64,000 bases of DNA from Thermosinus carboxydivorans Nor1. Its GTDB lineage: Bacteria > Bacillota > Negativicutes > Sporomusales > Thermosinaceae. Below the pieces are notes generated by a model, which saw only the letters and a program-made list of their open reading frames with translations, was not told where the DNA came from and did no database searches. Shown here one piece after another: positions 1-9,306 of this stretch. The DNA lies in the NCBI RefSeq assembly GCF_000169155.1, contig NZ_AAWL01000004.1, forward strand, positions 62,001 through 126,000, given 5' to 3'. The translations under genes were made by a program, and so were the position numbers. The stretch's first letter is position 1. Each line of letters opens with the position of its first letter.

Positions 1-264
1 AATGTTACGGCCCCGCGGGTTAAGGTGGAACTGGGCATAGAAGGTGACAACGCCGTAAATTTGGCTCACAGGAATGTCGAGTTTCTCAGCGATGTATTCA
101 ATTACTTCTTTGGACAAATAACCATAGGCGTTTTGCGCTTCCTGTAAAACCGGGATAAGAGCGCCCTTGACTCCCTGGTACTTGGCCAGAATTTCGTCAA
201 GTTGGGCCAGCGCCGTAGATTGGCCGCCTGAGCAGCAGCAATTGTGTTCCTTGTTGCCAGTCAT
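1..264 (-). CDS. NuoE/HydC-like 2Fe-2S thioredoxin-fold subunit, 3' truncated
   Basis: This gene runs off the left edge; 88 N-terminal codons are visible. The translation starts MTGNKEHNCCCSGGQS and continues with the helical domain and the conserved segment IYGVVTFYAQFHL seen in the 24-kDa NADH dehydrogenase / HydC family, whose C-terminal part (outside the window) binds a 2Fe-2S cluster. The start has a good GGAGG ribosome site 7-8 bases upstream. It is the last gene visible of an operon with PHP, DRTGG and hydrogenase-like genes, so it is probably the small subunit of an electron-bifurcating [FeFe] hydrogenase rather than of respiratory complex I. The unusual CCC run at residues 9-11 is not a family hallmark. 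Confidence 0.85.
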   Translation of the reverse strand, partial: MTGNKEHNCCCSGGQSTALAQLDEILAKYQGVKGALIPVLQEAQNAYGYLSKEVIEYIAEKLDIPVSQIYGVVTFYAQFHLNPRGRNI

Positions 265-319
265 TAAGAGAGCCTCCTTTGTGAATTTATTAACATATTA
301 ACGTAAAATAGCCCCGCGG

Positions 320-1066
320 CTATACCATCACCACCTTTCGCAGGTTTTGCCCATATAAAGCCTGTCGGATTTCTGCCAGAGTAGGTTGCGCGATTAGGAA
401 AATCGTTTTGGCGCCGCAAAGGAAATCATCGATGGTATGGGCATCGGAAGCGGTGACAAAAGGCAGGTTTCCCGCCTGGGGAAACCGCGTCCGCGCCTCT
501 TGCAGGGTTACCCGGCTTGATACTTCCACGGCCGCAAGCGGTAAATCGTCCGGCACAAATCCAAGCTGGGACAAGATGCTATAAGCCGGGCGGTCAATGT
601 GCGCGGCGATGCACAGTCCACCAAGAGCGTTAGCCGCCGTTACCACTTCGGCTATCCCCATTTTCAGCGAAGTCAACAACATCCGTTGTTTTACTTCCAG
701 CAGGTTATCTTCGGCGTCAACGACAAACTGCGCGCCAAGCCGGGCTTCATCGTTGACAAGCGGCGGCAAATTGGCTTCAACCAGACGCTGCCACTGTCGA
801 AACGCCGTCAGCCGGTCGAATAGGACAACGAGATGAACTTCTTCCCGCGTTTCCACTTCCATGCCGGGCAGCACCGTCACGCCCGTGCCCACCGCCGCGG
901 CCAACGCGGCCGGCACATTGTCGCCGGCATTATGGTCGGTAACGGCCACAATATCAATGCCGGCATCAGCAGCGTGGCGGATAATGTTGCGCGGCGTCAT
1001 TTCCACGGCGGCACAAGGTGATAACACGGTATGAACATGAAGGTCAGCAACATACCGGCGCATCAC
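320..1066 (-). CDS. PHP-domain phosphoesterase-like protein
   Basis: This 248-residue protein has the polymerase-and-histidinol-phosphatase (PHP) fold. The metal-binding motifs are visible in order: DLHVHTVLSPC near residue 8, TDHNAGDN near 43, AHIDRPAY near 155 and ASDAHTIDD near 207. PHP proteins are usually metal-dependent phosphoesterases; the substrate here is unknown. The start overlaps the end of the preceding DRTGG gene by four bases, so the two are translationally coupled. In hydrogenase operons of anaerobic Firmicutes a PHP gene of this kind accompanies HydS-like sensor proteins, which suggests a signalling role, for example as a phosphatase. That role is inference; the family call is firm. 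Confidence 0.85.
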   Translation of the reverse strand: MMRRYVADLHVHTVLSPCAAVEMTPRNIIRHAADAGIDIVAVTDHNAGDNVPAALAAAVGTGVTVLPGMEVETREEVHLVVLFDRLTAFRQWQRLVEANLPPLVNDEARLGAQFVVDAEDNLLEVKQRMLLTSLKMGIAEVVTAANALGGLCIAAHIDRPAYSILSQLGFVPDDLPLAAVEVSSRVTLQEARTRFPQAGNLPFVTASDAHTIDDFLCGAKTIFLIAQPTLAEIRQALYGQNLRKVVMV

Positions 1067-1419
1067 AAGCCCCGCACACCCTGAGTATACAGCCGGCCTA
1101 CCGCTTCAAATGCCGGAAGGGCAGTGGCAAGAAGGACAACTCTCTCGGCCGCGGCTCTTTTTATCGTCGCGGCATCAGGCCGGACGCCGCCGGCAATGAC
1201 CACGGCCGCCAGGCCGGTCAGGGAGGCGACGGCCACGACATTATGATGGGCCTGCATCGTAACCCACACCGCGCCGGCCGGCGCCTGGGCCATGACATTG
1301 CTTAGCAAGTCGGACACATAACCACCGGTAACGGCGCCGGTCAGGCAATCTGCCCCGGCTAATACCTCCGCTTCCAAAATGCTTACCAATTCCTTAACGG
1401 TCATACTTCTACTCCTCAT
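1063..1419 (-). CDS. DRTGG-domain protein (second copy in operon)
   Basis: A 118-residue soluble protein of the DRTGG family, the ligand-binding-like domain also found next to CBS domains and in phosphotransacetylase N-termini. The sequence starts MTVKELVSILEAEVLAG from the internal methionine (residue 6), which may be the true start. A glycine-rich turn (TGAVTGGYVSDLLSNVMA) follows, then the family pattern of alternating strands and helices ending in ALPAFEAVGRLYTQG. It resembles the gene at 3198-3548 (shared endings PAFEAVGRLY and PMYEACGLLY), so the two are paralogues flanking the ATPase and HydS-like genes. It overlaps the PHP gene by four bases and the HydS-like gene by eleven. Its ligand is unknown. 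Confidence 0.8.
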   Translation of the reverse strand: MRSRSMTVKELVSILEAEVLAGADCLTGAVTGGYVSDLLSNVMAQAPAGAVWVTMQAHHNVVAVASLTGLAAVVIAGGVRPDAATIKRAAAERVVLLATALPAFEAVGRLYTQGVRGL

Positions 1420-2743
1420 TTTCTTTATCCAGTGATGGCGGCAGCTTTTCCGCCAGGTCTACCATTTCCCGCGCCAAATCGCGCACCCGTTCCCGCAGTT
1501 TAAATACGCAATCCGTTTCACTGGCCGTGCCCTGGGCGATGTCTTCGGCCAAAGCCTTGCAGTTTGGCGAACCGCAGGAACCGCAGTCAAGGCCGGGCAG
1601 CTTTTTCAGCATGGTTTCCATGACTTCCACTTTGTACATAGCCTTAAAAATGTCCTCATCAAGCCGCAGAATGGGCCGGGGTTCAATCGCCCGCCGTTCG
1701 GCGCCGCCCAGCTCAGCTTCATCAAAAGACTGGCGAGGCTGCTTGCCGTTTTTACCATCCTCTTGCCGCATAATTTTGAGCCGCTGTTTCATGCGGTGTT
1801 CAGCCACAAAGCGGTTTTCCACGGTGAGCGGCCCGCCAATGCAGCCGCCGGCGCAAGCCAGCCCTTCGATATAGTCCACCCCCGCAAGTTTGCCAAGAGC
1901 TACCTGATCCAGGACGTCGCTGACATTGTGAATTTCATGGACAACAAGCGCATTGTCCACTCTGGCCGCCACCGTTTCGCCGCCAGCTACGGCCCAGCCA
2001 ATGCCAAGCCAGGATGCGCGGCGACCGCACTTATCCGCGGCAGGATTGGTCGGCAGCGTTTTAAGGAGAAAGCTGTAAACCTGCGCAATGGCCAGTGCGC
2101 CACTAATATTCGATTTTTCCGTCCCCAGCGGCTGCCGGACGGCTGTCATCTTGGCCGGGCAAGGCGTAATAAACCAGGTGCCGATTTCTTCCGGCGCCAG
2201 CCCTAATTCGGGGCCGCGCTGCGTCCGCACCACCCGGGCGGCTACTTCTACCGGCGCGTCGATAGGGACGAGGTGATCAATGAGTTCGGGATATTTCACC
2301 TGAATGAGCCGCACGACCGCCGGGCAAGCGGAAGAAATGGCCGGCCGCTTAATGTCGCGACGCTGCAGATAGCGCCGGACAGCCAAGGAAACTATTTCCG
2401 CACCCTGCGCCACCTCAAAGACCTCGTCAAAACCCATATTTATTAGCCCGCATAAAATGGCCTCGATAGGGACCTCCAGCCCGAACTGGGCGTAAAGCGA
2501 CGGCGCCGGCAGGGCAACATTGTATTTGTATTTTTTCAAATCAGCGAGGCAATCAGTCACGGCCGTTTTGGCATGGTTGGGGCAGCGCCGGATGCATTCG
2601 CCGCAGTCGATGCAGCGCGCCTCGGTAATCTGCGCCTTGCCGCCCCGGATGCGAATAGCTTCCGTGGGACAACGCTTGATGCAGTTGACACAGCCCTGGC
2701 AGCGATTGGCAATAAGCCGTACCGAGTGAAAATACTCTGCCAT
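1409..2743 (-). CDS. HydS-like [FeFe]-hydrogenase homologue with Fe-S domains (putative sensor)
   Basis: About 444 residues. The N-terminus has two 4Fe-4S motifs (Cys15/18/21/25 and Cys44/47/50/54). The middle is the H-cluster domain: motif 1 reads SSACPAVV, motif 2 TPCPAKMTA and motif 3 EGLACAGGCIGG. The C-terminus has a further Fe-S motif, LDCGSCGSPNC. In catalytic HydA, motif 1 has two adjacent cysteines; here the first, which serves proton transfer, is alanine while the cluster-ligating cysteine is kept. That substitution is typical of putative sensory (group C/D) enzymes. Neighbouring ATPase, DRTGG and PHP genes support signalling. The ATG at 2743 was chosen; an in-frame GTG at 2755 is possible. 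Catalytic activity is probably low, by analogy. Confidence 0.8.
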   Translation of the reverse strand: MAEYFHSVRLIANRCQGCVNCIKRCPTEAIRIRGGKAQITEARCIDCGECIRRCPNHAKTAVTDCLADLKKYKYNVALPAPSLYAQFGLEVPIEAILCGLINMGFDEVFEVAQGAEIVSLAVRRYLQRRDIKRPAISSACPAVVRLIQVKYPELIDHLVPIDAPVEVAARVVRTQRGPELGLAPEEIGTWFITPCPAKMTAVRQPLGTEKSNISGALAIAQVYSFLLKTLPTNPAADKCGRRASWLGIGWAVAGGETVAARVDNALVVHEIHNVSDVLDQVALGKLAGVDYIEGLACAGGCIGGPLTVENRFVAEHRMKQRLKIMRQEDGKNGKQPRQSFDEAELGGAERRAIEPRPILRLDEDIFKAMYKVEVMETMLKKLPGLDCGSCGSPNCKALAEDIAQGTASETDCVFKLRERVRDLAREMVDLAEKLPPSLDKENEE

Positions 2744-2759
2744 TTTCCCCACCACACAG

Positions 2760-3191
2760 TCATGAATGGCGGATTACCATTCGGATTTTCGTTCCTACAT
2801 TAACTTCCGACTGGATCGTAAATTCATCGGAGCATTTATACATATTTGGCAGTCCCATGCCCGCACCAAACCCTAGTTCACGGATGTGATCCGGCGCGGT
2901 CGAAAACCCCTCCTGCATGGCCTGCTCGATATCAGCAATCCCCGGTCCTTCGTCTTCGATAGTCAGTTCAGTACGACCTGCGTAAATACAAGCGCGCAGC
3001 ACGCCACGCCACGCATGAATAATAACATTCATTTCCGCTTCATAGGCACCGATAGCGATCCGGCGCACGATATCAGGCCGGATGCCCAACTGCTGGAGTA
3101 CGCGTTTGACTTTGCTGGAAGCTTCCCCGGCGCCTTCAAAATTCCCCCCGGTCAGCGGAAACTCCAAAACAATGGCCCCATCGGCATTCAC
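2760..3191 (-). CDS. HATPase-fold anti-sigma-factor-type kinase (RsbW/SpoIIAB-like)
   Basis: A 143-residue single-domain protein of the GHKL ATPase superfamily. Visible motifs are the N-box (AYEAEMNVIIHA, residues near 50), the G1 box (IEDEGPGI near 78) and the G2 region GFGAGMGLPNM near 107. There is no sensor or dimerisation domain, so it resembles serine kinases such as RsbW and SpoIIAB rather than a full histidine kinase. It lies between a DRTGG gene and the HydS-like gene and probably relays a redox or hydrogen signal. Its phosphorylation target is not evident in the window. Confidence 0.82.
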   Translation of the reverse strand: MNADGAIVLEFPLTGGNFEGAGEASSKVKRVLQQLGIRPDIVRRIAIGAYEAEMNVIIHAWRGVLRACIYAGRTELTIEDEGPGIADIEQAMQEGFSTAPDHIRELGFGAGMGLPNMYKCSDEFTIQSEVNVGTKIRMVIRHS

Positions 3192-3197
3192 GGCCCA

Positions 3198-3548
3198 TCA
3201 CCGCTGGGAGCAGCCAGCCAGGCCGCTAATGTATAATAGCCCGCAAGCCTCATACATGGGAAGGCTGCAGACAAGGAGCGGAATCCCTTTCGCTTGGGCT
3301 AGCCGGACCACGTCATCGCCCGGCCGCTTGCCGCGGACAAACACGATGCCAACCAAATCGCTCACCTCAGCCGTCCGGATAACCTGAATATTGGTCAAAC
3401 CGGTTAACAGCAGCGTTTTTTCTTTGGTAAAGGCCAATACGTCGCTCATCAGGTCAGCGCCGCAAGCGCAGATCGCTTCCGTTTCCAGCGAGTTTTCGCC
3501 ACAAATCACCTCGGCCTGCAGTATTTCCCGGACTTGGGCCAATTTCAT
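3198..3548 (-). CDS. DRTGG-domain protein (first copy, start of hydrogenase-associated operon)
   Basis: A 116-residue protein with the DRTGG fold: helix MKLAQVREILQAEVICG, a turn CGADLMSDVLAF, then strands and helices ending PMYEACGLLYISGL. It is paralogous to the product of 1063-1419. The ATG has an AGGAGG-type ribosome site (GTAGGAGGCTGTAAAG). It is the first gene of the module DRTGG-ATPase-HydS-DRTGG-PHP-NuoE, and a terminator-like hairpin and a palindrome lie just upstream. The domain probably binds a small ligand or nucleotide, but no ligand can be read from sequence. Confidence 0.8.
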   Translation of the reverse strand: MKLAQVREILQAEVICGENSLETEAICACGADLMSDVLAFTKEKTLLLTGLTNIQVIRTAEVSDLVGIVFVRGKRPGDDVVRLAQAKGIPLLVCSLPMYEACGLLYISGLAGCSQR

Positions 3549-3593
3549 CTTTACAGCCTCCTACCGCCGTTTCAAACTATGTTCGAAATTTCA

Positions 3594-3603
3594 CACAATT
3601 GTG
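3594..3603. promoter_or_regulatory. 10-bp palindrome upstream of the HydS module
   Basis: CACAATTGTG is a perfect palindrome 46 bases before the first DRTGG start. It sits between a terminator-like hairpin and the ribosome site, where a repressor could act. The redox regulator Rex binds related TTGTG...CACAA sites, but the half-site spacing here does not match that consensus, so no regulator is assigned. Confidence 0.35.
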
Positions 3604-3604
3604 C

Positions 3605-3630
3605 AGAAAAAATTAAGGGCGCTAGGCCCT
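3605..3630 (-). terminator. Rho-independent terminator or attenuator
   Basis: On the minus strand AGGGC and GCCCT form a 5-bp stem around a 5-base loop, followed by TTAATTTTTT. It ends transcription from the O-antigen ligase-like gene or attenuates read-through into the hydrogenase module. Confidence 0.5.
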
Positions 3631-3748
3631 GTGGTGTCCTCGATATTAATATTCGATATAATAATATTCGCAGCCAACATGAAAAATCCCTGCTGGGCTT
3701 GAGACAAATCTGCAGGAAATTGCACACAAAATGTGAACGAAATTGCAC

Positions 3749-4987
3749 TTAAGCCCGCATATAAGCGTTGTGCCACACCACTACCACCATGGCGTTAAGC
3801 AGCCAAAACAGCATTGACAGCTGGATGTTAAACAAAATGTGGTCGGTCAAGCCGTTGACAGCCAGTCCTACTAACGCGGCCACTACTCCCAGCATGAGGG
3901 CGGAGGCCCATTGGTCGCCGGCATTGCCGATCAAGCGGACCGCCAGCCGCGCGTGCCCGGCCATTACAGTAAGAAAGGCTACAAAACCGGGAATGCCGAT
4001 TTCCGCGGCTATCTGCAGATAAAGATTATGGGCATGAAAAATTTTCGTTCCCGCATCCTGGACAAAAAAGTCATATTCCGGATATACCAGCCAATATGCC
4101 CCCCAGCCGATTCCTAACAGCGGCCGGTCCATAATCATAGCCACGGTGCTTTCCCAGAGGGCGATACGCAGGGTGGATGACGTATCGGTCGGATTAATAA
4201 TCGAAAGCAGCCGTTCCAGGACCGCGTCGTGCGCCGGCAGCACGGCAGCCGGAATTAAGAGCAATAGCCAGAAAATACGCCGGTTATGCAGCATGCCGTA
4301 GACGCCAATCACCGCCAACACGCTAAGCCATGCGCCGCGGGAATAAGTAAGCACCAGGCAAACGCCCAAAAGGCCAATGAAAATAGCAAATGCCAGCCGC
4401 CGCGGAACGGAATGAGCGCCGCGCAGCGCCAGACCCGCCGCCAGCGCCATGATCATGACCAAAAAGCCGGCCAGGAGATTAGGATTTTGCAGCGTGGAAA
4501 AGACGCGCACTTTTAAGTCGGGAAACTGCTCGCCATCCACCCATTCAAAGGCGGAAATATCTATCCCGTATATGTATTGATAAAAGCCATAGGCCGTAAC
4601 AACGGCGGCCGAGACCAGCACCGCCCATACAATGCGTTTCAACTGCTCCAGGGAGTGGACATTGTTGACGACCAGATAATAGATGATGATATACCGCCCC
4701 ATCAAGTGATAATAATTATAAAAACTAAACGAGCGGTCCGGCGAGACGAGGACGGACGCGGCCGACAGCGCCACCAAGAGGGCAATTGGTCCGTCCAGTG
4801 GAGTGGGCCTGAGCGCCAGACGCCGCGCCAGCGCCATTTTGCCAGCCCATAACAGCGCTCCGCCGCCGAGAAATACCGACGAAGCCGTCAGGGACAACGG
4901 CAAAAAAAAGGCCACCGCAATAATGCAGTGTTCGATGAGGTAGTCCAATATATACTGAGTCTGAGTTGTCCGGTAGGATATATGCAC
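3749..4987 (-). CDS. O-antigen ligase/polymerase family membrane protein (Wzy_C type)
   Basis: A 412-residue integral membrane protein with about ten to twelve hydrophobic segments and a long loop near residues 130-160. The family signature around TYSRGAWLSVLAV (residue ~213) and the segment WGAYWLVYPEYDFF followed by HAHNLYLQIAAEIG (residues ~290-330) is typical of the O-antigen ligase/polymerase family, which transfers or polymerises lipid-linked polysaccharide at the outer face of the cytoplasmic membrane. Lipopolysaccharide-bearing Negativicutes could use it as a ligase, but teichuronic-type or pilin glycosylation roles are also possible. It is not next to other polysaccharide genes. Confidence 0.75.
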   Translation of the reverse strand: MHISYRTTQTQYILDYLIEHCIIAVAFFLPLSLTASSVFLGGGALLWAGKMALARRLALRPTPLDGPIALLVALSAASVLVSPDRSFSFYNYYHLMGRYIIIYYLVVNNVHSLEQLKRIVWAVLVSAAVVTAYGFYQYIYGIDISAFEWVDGEQFPDLKVRVFSTLQNPNLLAGFLVMIMALAAGLALRGAHSVPRRLAFAIFIGLLGVCLVLTYSRGAWLSVLAVIGVYGMLHNRRIFWLLLLIPAAVLPAHDAVLERLLSIINPTDTSSTLRIALWESTVAMIMDRPLLGIGWGAYWLVYPEYDFFVQDAGTKIFHAHNLYLQIAAEIGIPGFVAFLTVMAGHARLAVRLIGNAGDQWASALMLGVVAALVGLAVNGLTDHILFNIQLSMLFWLLNAMVVVVWHNAYMRA

Positions 4988-5022
4988 AATTTTTCACCAG
5001 CTTTATTATATCCAAAGGCGCT

Positions 5023-6312
5023 TTATTTGTCTATGGTCAGAAGTATCTGCCGCACCGCGCCGATGAGATAAAGCGAGCCGGCCGCACAAACCACGCCATC
5101 GGCACCGGCCAACCGGCGGGCCTGCGCCAGCCCTGCCGCAATACTTGGCGCTTCTTCCACGGAGCCGCCTATTTCCCGGGCAATCTCGCCCGGGGCCGCG
5201 GCCCGTTCGGACAACGGCGCCGCGGCCACTACCATGTCTTGTGGCCGTACCAGGGCGCGCACTATACCGGTAATGTCTTTATCACGCAGTATCCCTAGCA
5301 GAAAAGTGATGGGCCGTCCGCCAAAAACCTCGTCAAGCGCAACCCTTAGCGCCCGGGCGCCGTGAGGATTATGGGCGCCGTCCACCACAATGACAGGCTC
5401 CCCGGGAAAAACTTCAAACCGCCCTGGCCAGCGCGCCGCGGCCAATCCGGCGGCAAGCGCGTCCGGCGTAATGGGCGCACCCCGTTCTGCAAGAACCAGG
5501 GCCGTCATGACGGCGATAGCACAATTTTCCACCTGGTGCCGTCCCAGCAAGGTAAGGGAAAAAGGCCCAAGTCTGCCAGTTTGCGCGGTATGCACGGCAA
5601 CCCTTTGGCCATAGTCGTACCGTCCCAGATACTCGCCGACAAAGTCCCGTCCCCGCACATACAGCATACTGCCACAGGCCGCAGCCGCCTCGCGGATTAC
5701 GGCCAGGGCCTCGCCTTCGGCGGCAGTGATCACCGGCACACCCGCCTTGATAATGCCGGCCTTGTGCCGGGCAATTTCCCTGACCGTGGCGCCGCAGCGG
5801 TCGGTATGTTCTAAGGCGACATTAGTAATAACCGCTGCTTCGGGGCTAATGACATTGGTCGAGTCCAAGAGTCCGCCAAGACCGACCTCAATGACCGCGT
5901 ACTCCACTTTCGCCTCGGCAAAATAATGAAAGGCCGCCGCCGTCAGGACTTCAAACTCGGTAGGATGCTCCCACCCCTCTGCCGTCATCTGTTCAATAAA
6001 CCGGCGGGTATAATCAATCGCGGCTGCGAAGGCGGCAGGAGCGGCCGGGCGGCCGTCCACCACCATCCGCTCCGTATAGTCGACCAGATGGGGAGAGGTA
6101 TACATCCCGGTTTTTATCCCGCTCGCCTGCAAGATTGCGGCCAGCATCGCCGTAGTCGAGCCTTTGCCGTTGGTGCCGGTAACATGCACCGTACGGTAGC
6201 GGCGCTCAGGATGGCCCATCAGGTCAAGCAGCCGCTTTATCCGGGCCAGCCCGAGATTAATACCGAATTTATTCAGCGTTGCCAAATATTCCAGAGCTTG
6301 TTGGTAGGTCAT
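5023..6312 (-). CDS. folC: Bifunctional folylpolyglutamate synthase/dihydrofolate synthase
   Basis: 429 residues, normal for FolC. The enzyme adds glutamate to dihydropteroate and folates with ATP in the cytoplasm. The P-loop-like motif HVTGTNGKGSTTAM (residues ~42-55) and the motif SPHLVDYTERM (~74) are clear. The Mur-ligase-type centre EVGLGGLLDSTNVI (~140) and the C-terminal ligand-binding domain with VVDGAHNPHGA (~300) follow. It lies 12 bases downstream of valS, a common Firmicute arrangement, so it is probably cotranscribed under the valS T-box. Confidence 0.95.
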   Translation of the reverse strand: MTYQQALEYLATLNKFGINLGLARIKRLLDLMGHPERRYRTVHVTGTNGKGSTTAMLAAILQASGIKTGMYTSPHLVDYTERMVVDGRPAAPAAFAAAIDYTRRFIEQMTAEGWEHPTEFEVLTAAAFHYFAEAKVEYAVIEVGLGGLLDSTNVISPEAAVITNVALEHTDRCGATVREIARHKAGIIKAGVPVITAAEGEALAVIREAAAACGSMLYVRGRDFVGEYLGRYDYGQRVAVHTAQTGRLGPFSLTLLGRHQVENCAIAVMTALVLAERGAPITPDALAAGLAAARWPGRFEVFPGEPVIVVDGAHNPHGARALRVALDEVFGGRPITFLLGILRDKDITGIVRALVRPQDMVVAAAPLSERAAAPGEIAREIGGSVEEAPSIAAGLAQARRLAGADGVVCAAGSLYLIGAVRQILLTIDK

Positions 6313-6324
6313 AGGCTGTCTTCC

Positions 6325-8979
6325 TTAGGCCAGTTTAGCCAGATAGGCGAGCCGTTCAAGAATGGCCGCCCGTTTTTCCTGGTACTCCCGTTCCCGGGCC
6401 CGCTCTTTCTCCACCACATCGGCAGGAGCTTTGGCCAGAAAGCCGGGGTTGGCCAGTTTACCGGCGATGCGGGCAATTTCTTTTTCTATCCCCGCCAGTT
6501 CTTTGCTTAGGCGGGCTGTTTCTTTTTCCACATCAATCAGTCCCTTGAGGGGAAGATATACTTCCACCCCGCTAACCACAGCCGCCATGGCGTTTTCGGG
6601 TTTGGCAGCGTCGGTGCCGCAAATGGCAACAGGCTCGGCGGCAGCCAGCGCCTGCAAATAGGCGATGTTTTTCCGGAACACTTCCGCCAGCTCATCTGCG
6701 CCAACATGGAGAATGACCTCGCTCTTTTTGCCCGGCGGCACGTTGACTTCGGCCCGCATATTGCGCACGGCTTTAATGGTGTCCATGATGGCCGTCATGT
6801 GCCGCTCTGCCTCAACATCGATTAGCTCAGGCTGCTCCTTCGGCCAAGGAGCGACGACAATGCTTTTGCCGTCATGGGGCAGCGCCTGCCAGATAGCTTC
6901 GGTGATGAAGGGCATGAATGGATGCAGCAGCTCCAGGGTACCGCGCAGGACATACCACAGGACATACTGCGCCGTCTCCCGATCTTGGGCATTTTCTTTG
7001 CGGTACAGCCGCCCCTTGGTTAGTTCGATGTACCAGTCACAGTATTCGTTCCAAATGAATTCATACAGCAGCCGGGCCGCCTCGCCCAGTTCAAACTTCT
7101 CCAGGTTGGCCGTCACATCGGCAACGGTTTGCGCGTAGCGGCTTAAGATCCAGCGGTCGGCCAGGGCAAACCGGGCAGGATCGGGCTGGGCGGCGGCATC
7201 AAAGCCGTCGAGGTTCATGAGCACAAACCGCGAAGCGTTCCAAATTTTATTGGCAAAGTTGCGGCTTGATTCGACGCGTTCCCAATAAAACCGCATATCA
7301 TTGCCCGGTGTGTTGCCGGTCACCAGGGTAAAGCGAAGCGTGTCGGCGCCGTACTTTTCGATTACTTCCAGCGGATCAATGCCATTACCCAAAGACTTGC
7401 TCATTTTCCGACCCTGAGCGTCGCGCACCAAGCCGTGAATAAAGACATACCGGAAAGGAATTTCCCGTTGAAATTCCATGGCCATGAAAACCATACGCGC
7501 GACCCAGAAAAAGATAATATCATAACCGGTTACCAGCACGCTTGTCGGATAGAAATGAGCAAGTTCGGCCGTCTTTTCCGGCCAGCCCATGGTCGAAAAG
7601 GGCCAGAGGGCCGAACTGAACCAGGTATCCAGCACGTCCGGGTCCTGCTCGACCTTACCGCCGCATTTCGGGCAGCAGCTGACATCCTCACGAGATACAA
7701 TGGTCTCGCCACATTCACAGTACCAGGCGGGAATGCGATGGCCCCACCAGATTTGGCGGGAAATGCACCAGTCGCGGATATTCTCCAGCCAATTAATATA
7801 AATCTTGGTAAACCGCTCGGGAACAAACTTGATTTTACCGGAGGCAACCGCTTCAATCGCCGGTTCAGCCAGCGGCTTCATCCGGACAAACCACTGTTTG
7901 GATATCAGGGGCTCGACGACGGTGCTGCAGCGCTGGCAGTGGCCGACGGAATGAACATGTTCGTCAATACGGACAAGATAGCCCTGCTCTTTTAAATCCC
8001 GGACAAGAACCTGCCGGCATTCGTAGCGATCCATCCCGGCGTATTTACCGGTATTTTCCGCCATGGTACCATCCGGATTGATGACAATAATTTCCGGCAG
8101 CTGATGCCTTAGACCTATTTCAAAGTCGTTCGGGTCGTGAGCCGGCGTCACTTTCACCGCACCGGTGCCAAACGATGGGTCGACATACTCGTCGGCCACG
8201 ATTGGCAGCCGCCGCCCTACCAGCGGCAAAATCAGCTGTTTGCCGACCAAATGGCGGTACCGGGCATCGTCGGGATGTACGGCTACCGCAGTATCGCCCA
8301 GGATGGTCTCCGGCCGAGTGGTGGCAACAGTAACATATTCGCCGTCCATTCCCTCCACCGGATACCGTACATGGTAGAGGTGACCGCTCTTTTCTTCATG
8401 TTCCACCTCGATGTCGCTAAGCGCCGTTTTACACCGGGGGCACCAGTTGGTAATGCGGTTACCCTGGTAGATAAGACCTTTTTCATAAAGGGAAACAAAA
8501 ACTTCCCGCACTGCCCGCGAACAACCTTCATCCATGGTAAACCGCTCACGCACCCAGTCGCAAGATGCGCCAAGGCTCTTGAGCTGCTTGATGATGCGGC
8601 TGCCATACTGCCGTTTCCATTCCCAGACGCGGTCAATAAACTTTTCCCGGCCAAGGTCGTAGCGGGTTAGCCCTTCCTTGGCCAACATCTCTTCGACCTT
8701 GATCTGGGTAGCGATGCCGGCATGGTCGGTACCGGGCATCCATAGCGTGTTGTAACCCTGCATGCGCTTAAAGCGAATAAGGATATCCTGGAGCGTATTG
8801 TCAAGGGCGTGGCCCATGTGAAGCTGCCCGGTAACGTTGGGCGGCGGAATAACGATACTAAACGGCTCTTTGTCCGGTTCCACTTCGACGTGGAACAGAC
8901 CCTCGTCTTCCCAATATTTGTACCATTTGCTTTCCACCGTCGCCGGATCATAGACGGTCGGGATGGTTTTTTCCTCCAT
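6325..8979 (-). CDS. valS: Valyl-tRNA synthetase
   Basis: 884 residues, the usual size of bacterial ValRS. It charges tRNA-Val. The class I signatures are plain: [15 protein letters not shown] (HIGH motif, ~45-60) and KMSKSLGN (KMSKS motif, ~520). The editing domain lies between them. A zinc-binding cysteine set (CPRCKTAL and CECGETIV...CCPKCGG) and the C-terminal coiled-coil arm ([20 protein letters not shown]) are present. The ATG follows GGAGGTTTACGC at a good distance. A T-box leader and a promoter lie upstream, so expression responds to uncharged tRNA-Val. Confidence 0.98.
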   Translation of the reverse strand: MEEKTIPTVYDPATVESKWYKYWEDEGLFHVEVEPDKEPFSIVIPPPNVTGQLHMGHALDNTLQDILIRFKRMQGYNTLWMPGTDHAGIATQIKVEEMLAKEGLTRYDLGREKFIDRVWEWKRQYGSRIIKQLKSLGASCDWVRERFTMDEGCSRAVREVFVSLYEKGLIYQGNRITNWCPRCKTALSDIEVEHEEKSGHLYHVRYPVEGMDGEYVTVATTRPETILGDTAVAVHPDDARYRHLVGKQLILPLVGRRLPIVADEYVDPSFGTGAVKVTPAHDPNDFEIGLRHQLPEIIVINPDGTMAENTGKYAGMDRYECRQVLVRDLKEQGYLVRIDEHVHSVGHCQRCSTVVEPLISKQWFVRMKPLAEPAIEAVASGKIKFVPERFTKIYINWLENIRDWCISRQIWWGHRIPAWYCECGETIVSREDVSCCPKCGGKVEQDPDVLDTWFSSALWPFSTMGWPEKTAELAHFYPTSVLVTGYDIIFFWVARMVFMAMEFQREIPFRYVFIHGLVRDAQGRKMSKSLGNGIDPLEVIEKYGADTLRFTLVTGNTPGNDMRFYWERVESSRNFANKIWNASRFVLMNLDGFDAAAQPDPARFALADRWILSRYAQTVADVTANLEKFELGEAARLLYEFIWNEYCDWYIELTKGRLYRKENAQDRETAQYVLWYVLRGTLELLHPFMPFITEAIWQALPHDGKSIVVAPWPKEQPELIDVEAERHMTAIMDTIKAVRNMRAEVNVPPGKKSEVILHVGADELAEVFRKNIAYLQALAAAEPVAICGTDAAKPENAMAAVVSGVEVYLPLKGLIDVEKETARLSKELAGIEKEIARIAGKLANPGFLAKAPADVVEKERAREREYQEKRAAILERLAYLAKLA

Positions 8980-8989
8980 GCGTAAACCT

Positions 8990-9262
8990 CCTGTCTTTTT
9001 TCGCCCAAAAATAAAAAGCCTTCATCCTCCTAAAGGACGAAAGGCCTACTTCCGCGGTACCACCTTTATTCCCGCTTACTTGAGCGGACACTCTTGCCGG
9101 AATAACGCCCCGGCCGTGCGGGCAGACCTACTCACCCTTCAGCCTGCCGGCTCGGGGACGACTTGGCCACATGCTAATCCGAAGCGCCCTTGCAGCCCAG
9201 GGAGCGCTCTCTCTGGCGGGGCATGGGGCTACTCCTTCCCGTCATCGCCGCTTGCCAATGTT
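8990..9262 (-). promoter_or_regulatory. T-box riboswitch leader of valS
   Basis: On the minus strand the leader carries the conserved T-box sequence AGGTGGTACCGCGG (9052-9065), which pairs with the acceptor end of uncharged tRNA. Upstream are stem I elements, including GATGACGGGAAGGAGTAG and AGAGAGCG. Downstream a terminator hairpin (9018-9045) ends in TTTTTATTTTT. Valine specificity is assumed from the gene it controls; a GUC triplet is present in the stem I region but I did not fold the RNA to prove it is the specifier. Confidence 0.93.
9008..9045 (-). terminator. T-box terminator hairpin upstream of valS
   Basis: Minus-strand GCCTTTCGTCC pairs with the following GGATGAAGGC across a short loop, and the stem ends in TTTTTATTTTT. 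It is mutually exclusive with the antiterminator containing the T-box sequence. Confidence 0.85.
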
Positions 9263-9268
9263 AGCATT

Positions 9269-9298
9269 ATCATAGCAATAAATGGCCAAACCTGTCAA
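9269..9298 (-). promoter_or_regulatory. Sigma-A-type promoter of valS-folC
   Basis: Minus-strand TTGACA (9293-9298) and TATGAT (9269-9274) are separated by 18 bases. The predicted start near 9262 gives a leader of about 280 bases, the right size for the T-box. Confidence 0.8.
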
Positions 9299-9306
9299 GT
9301 TTCGCC

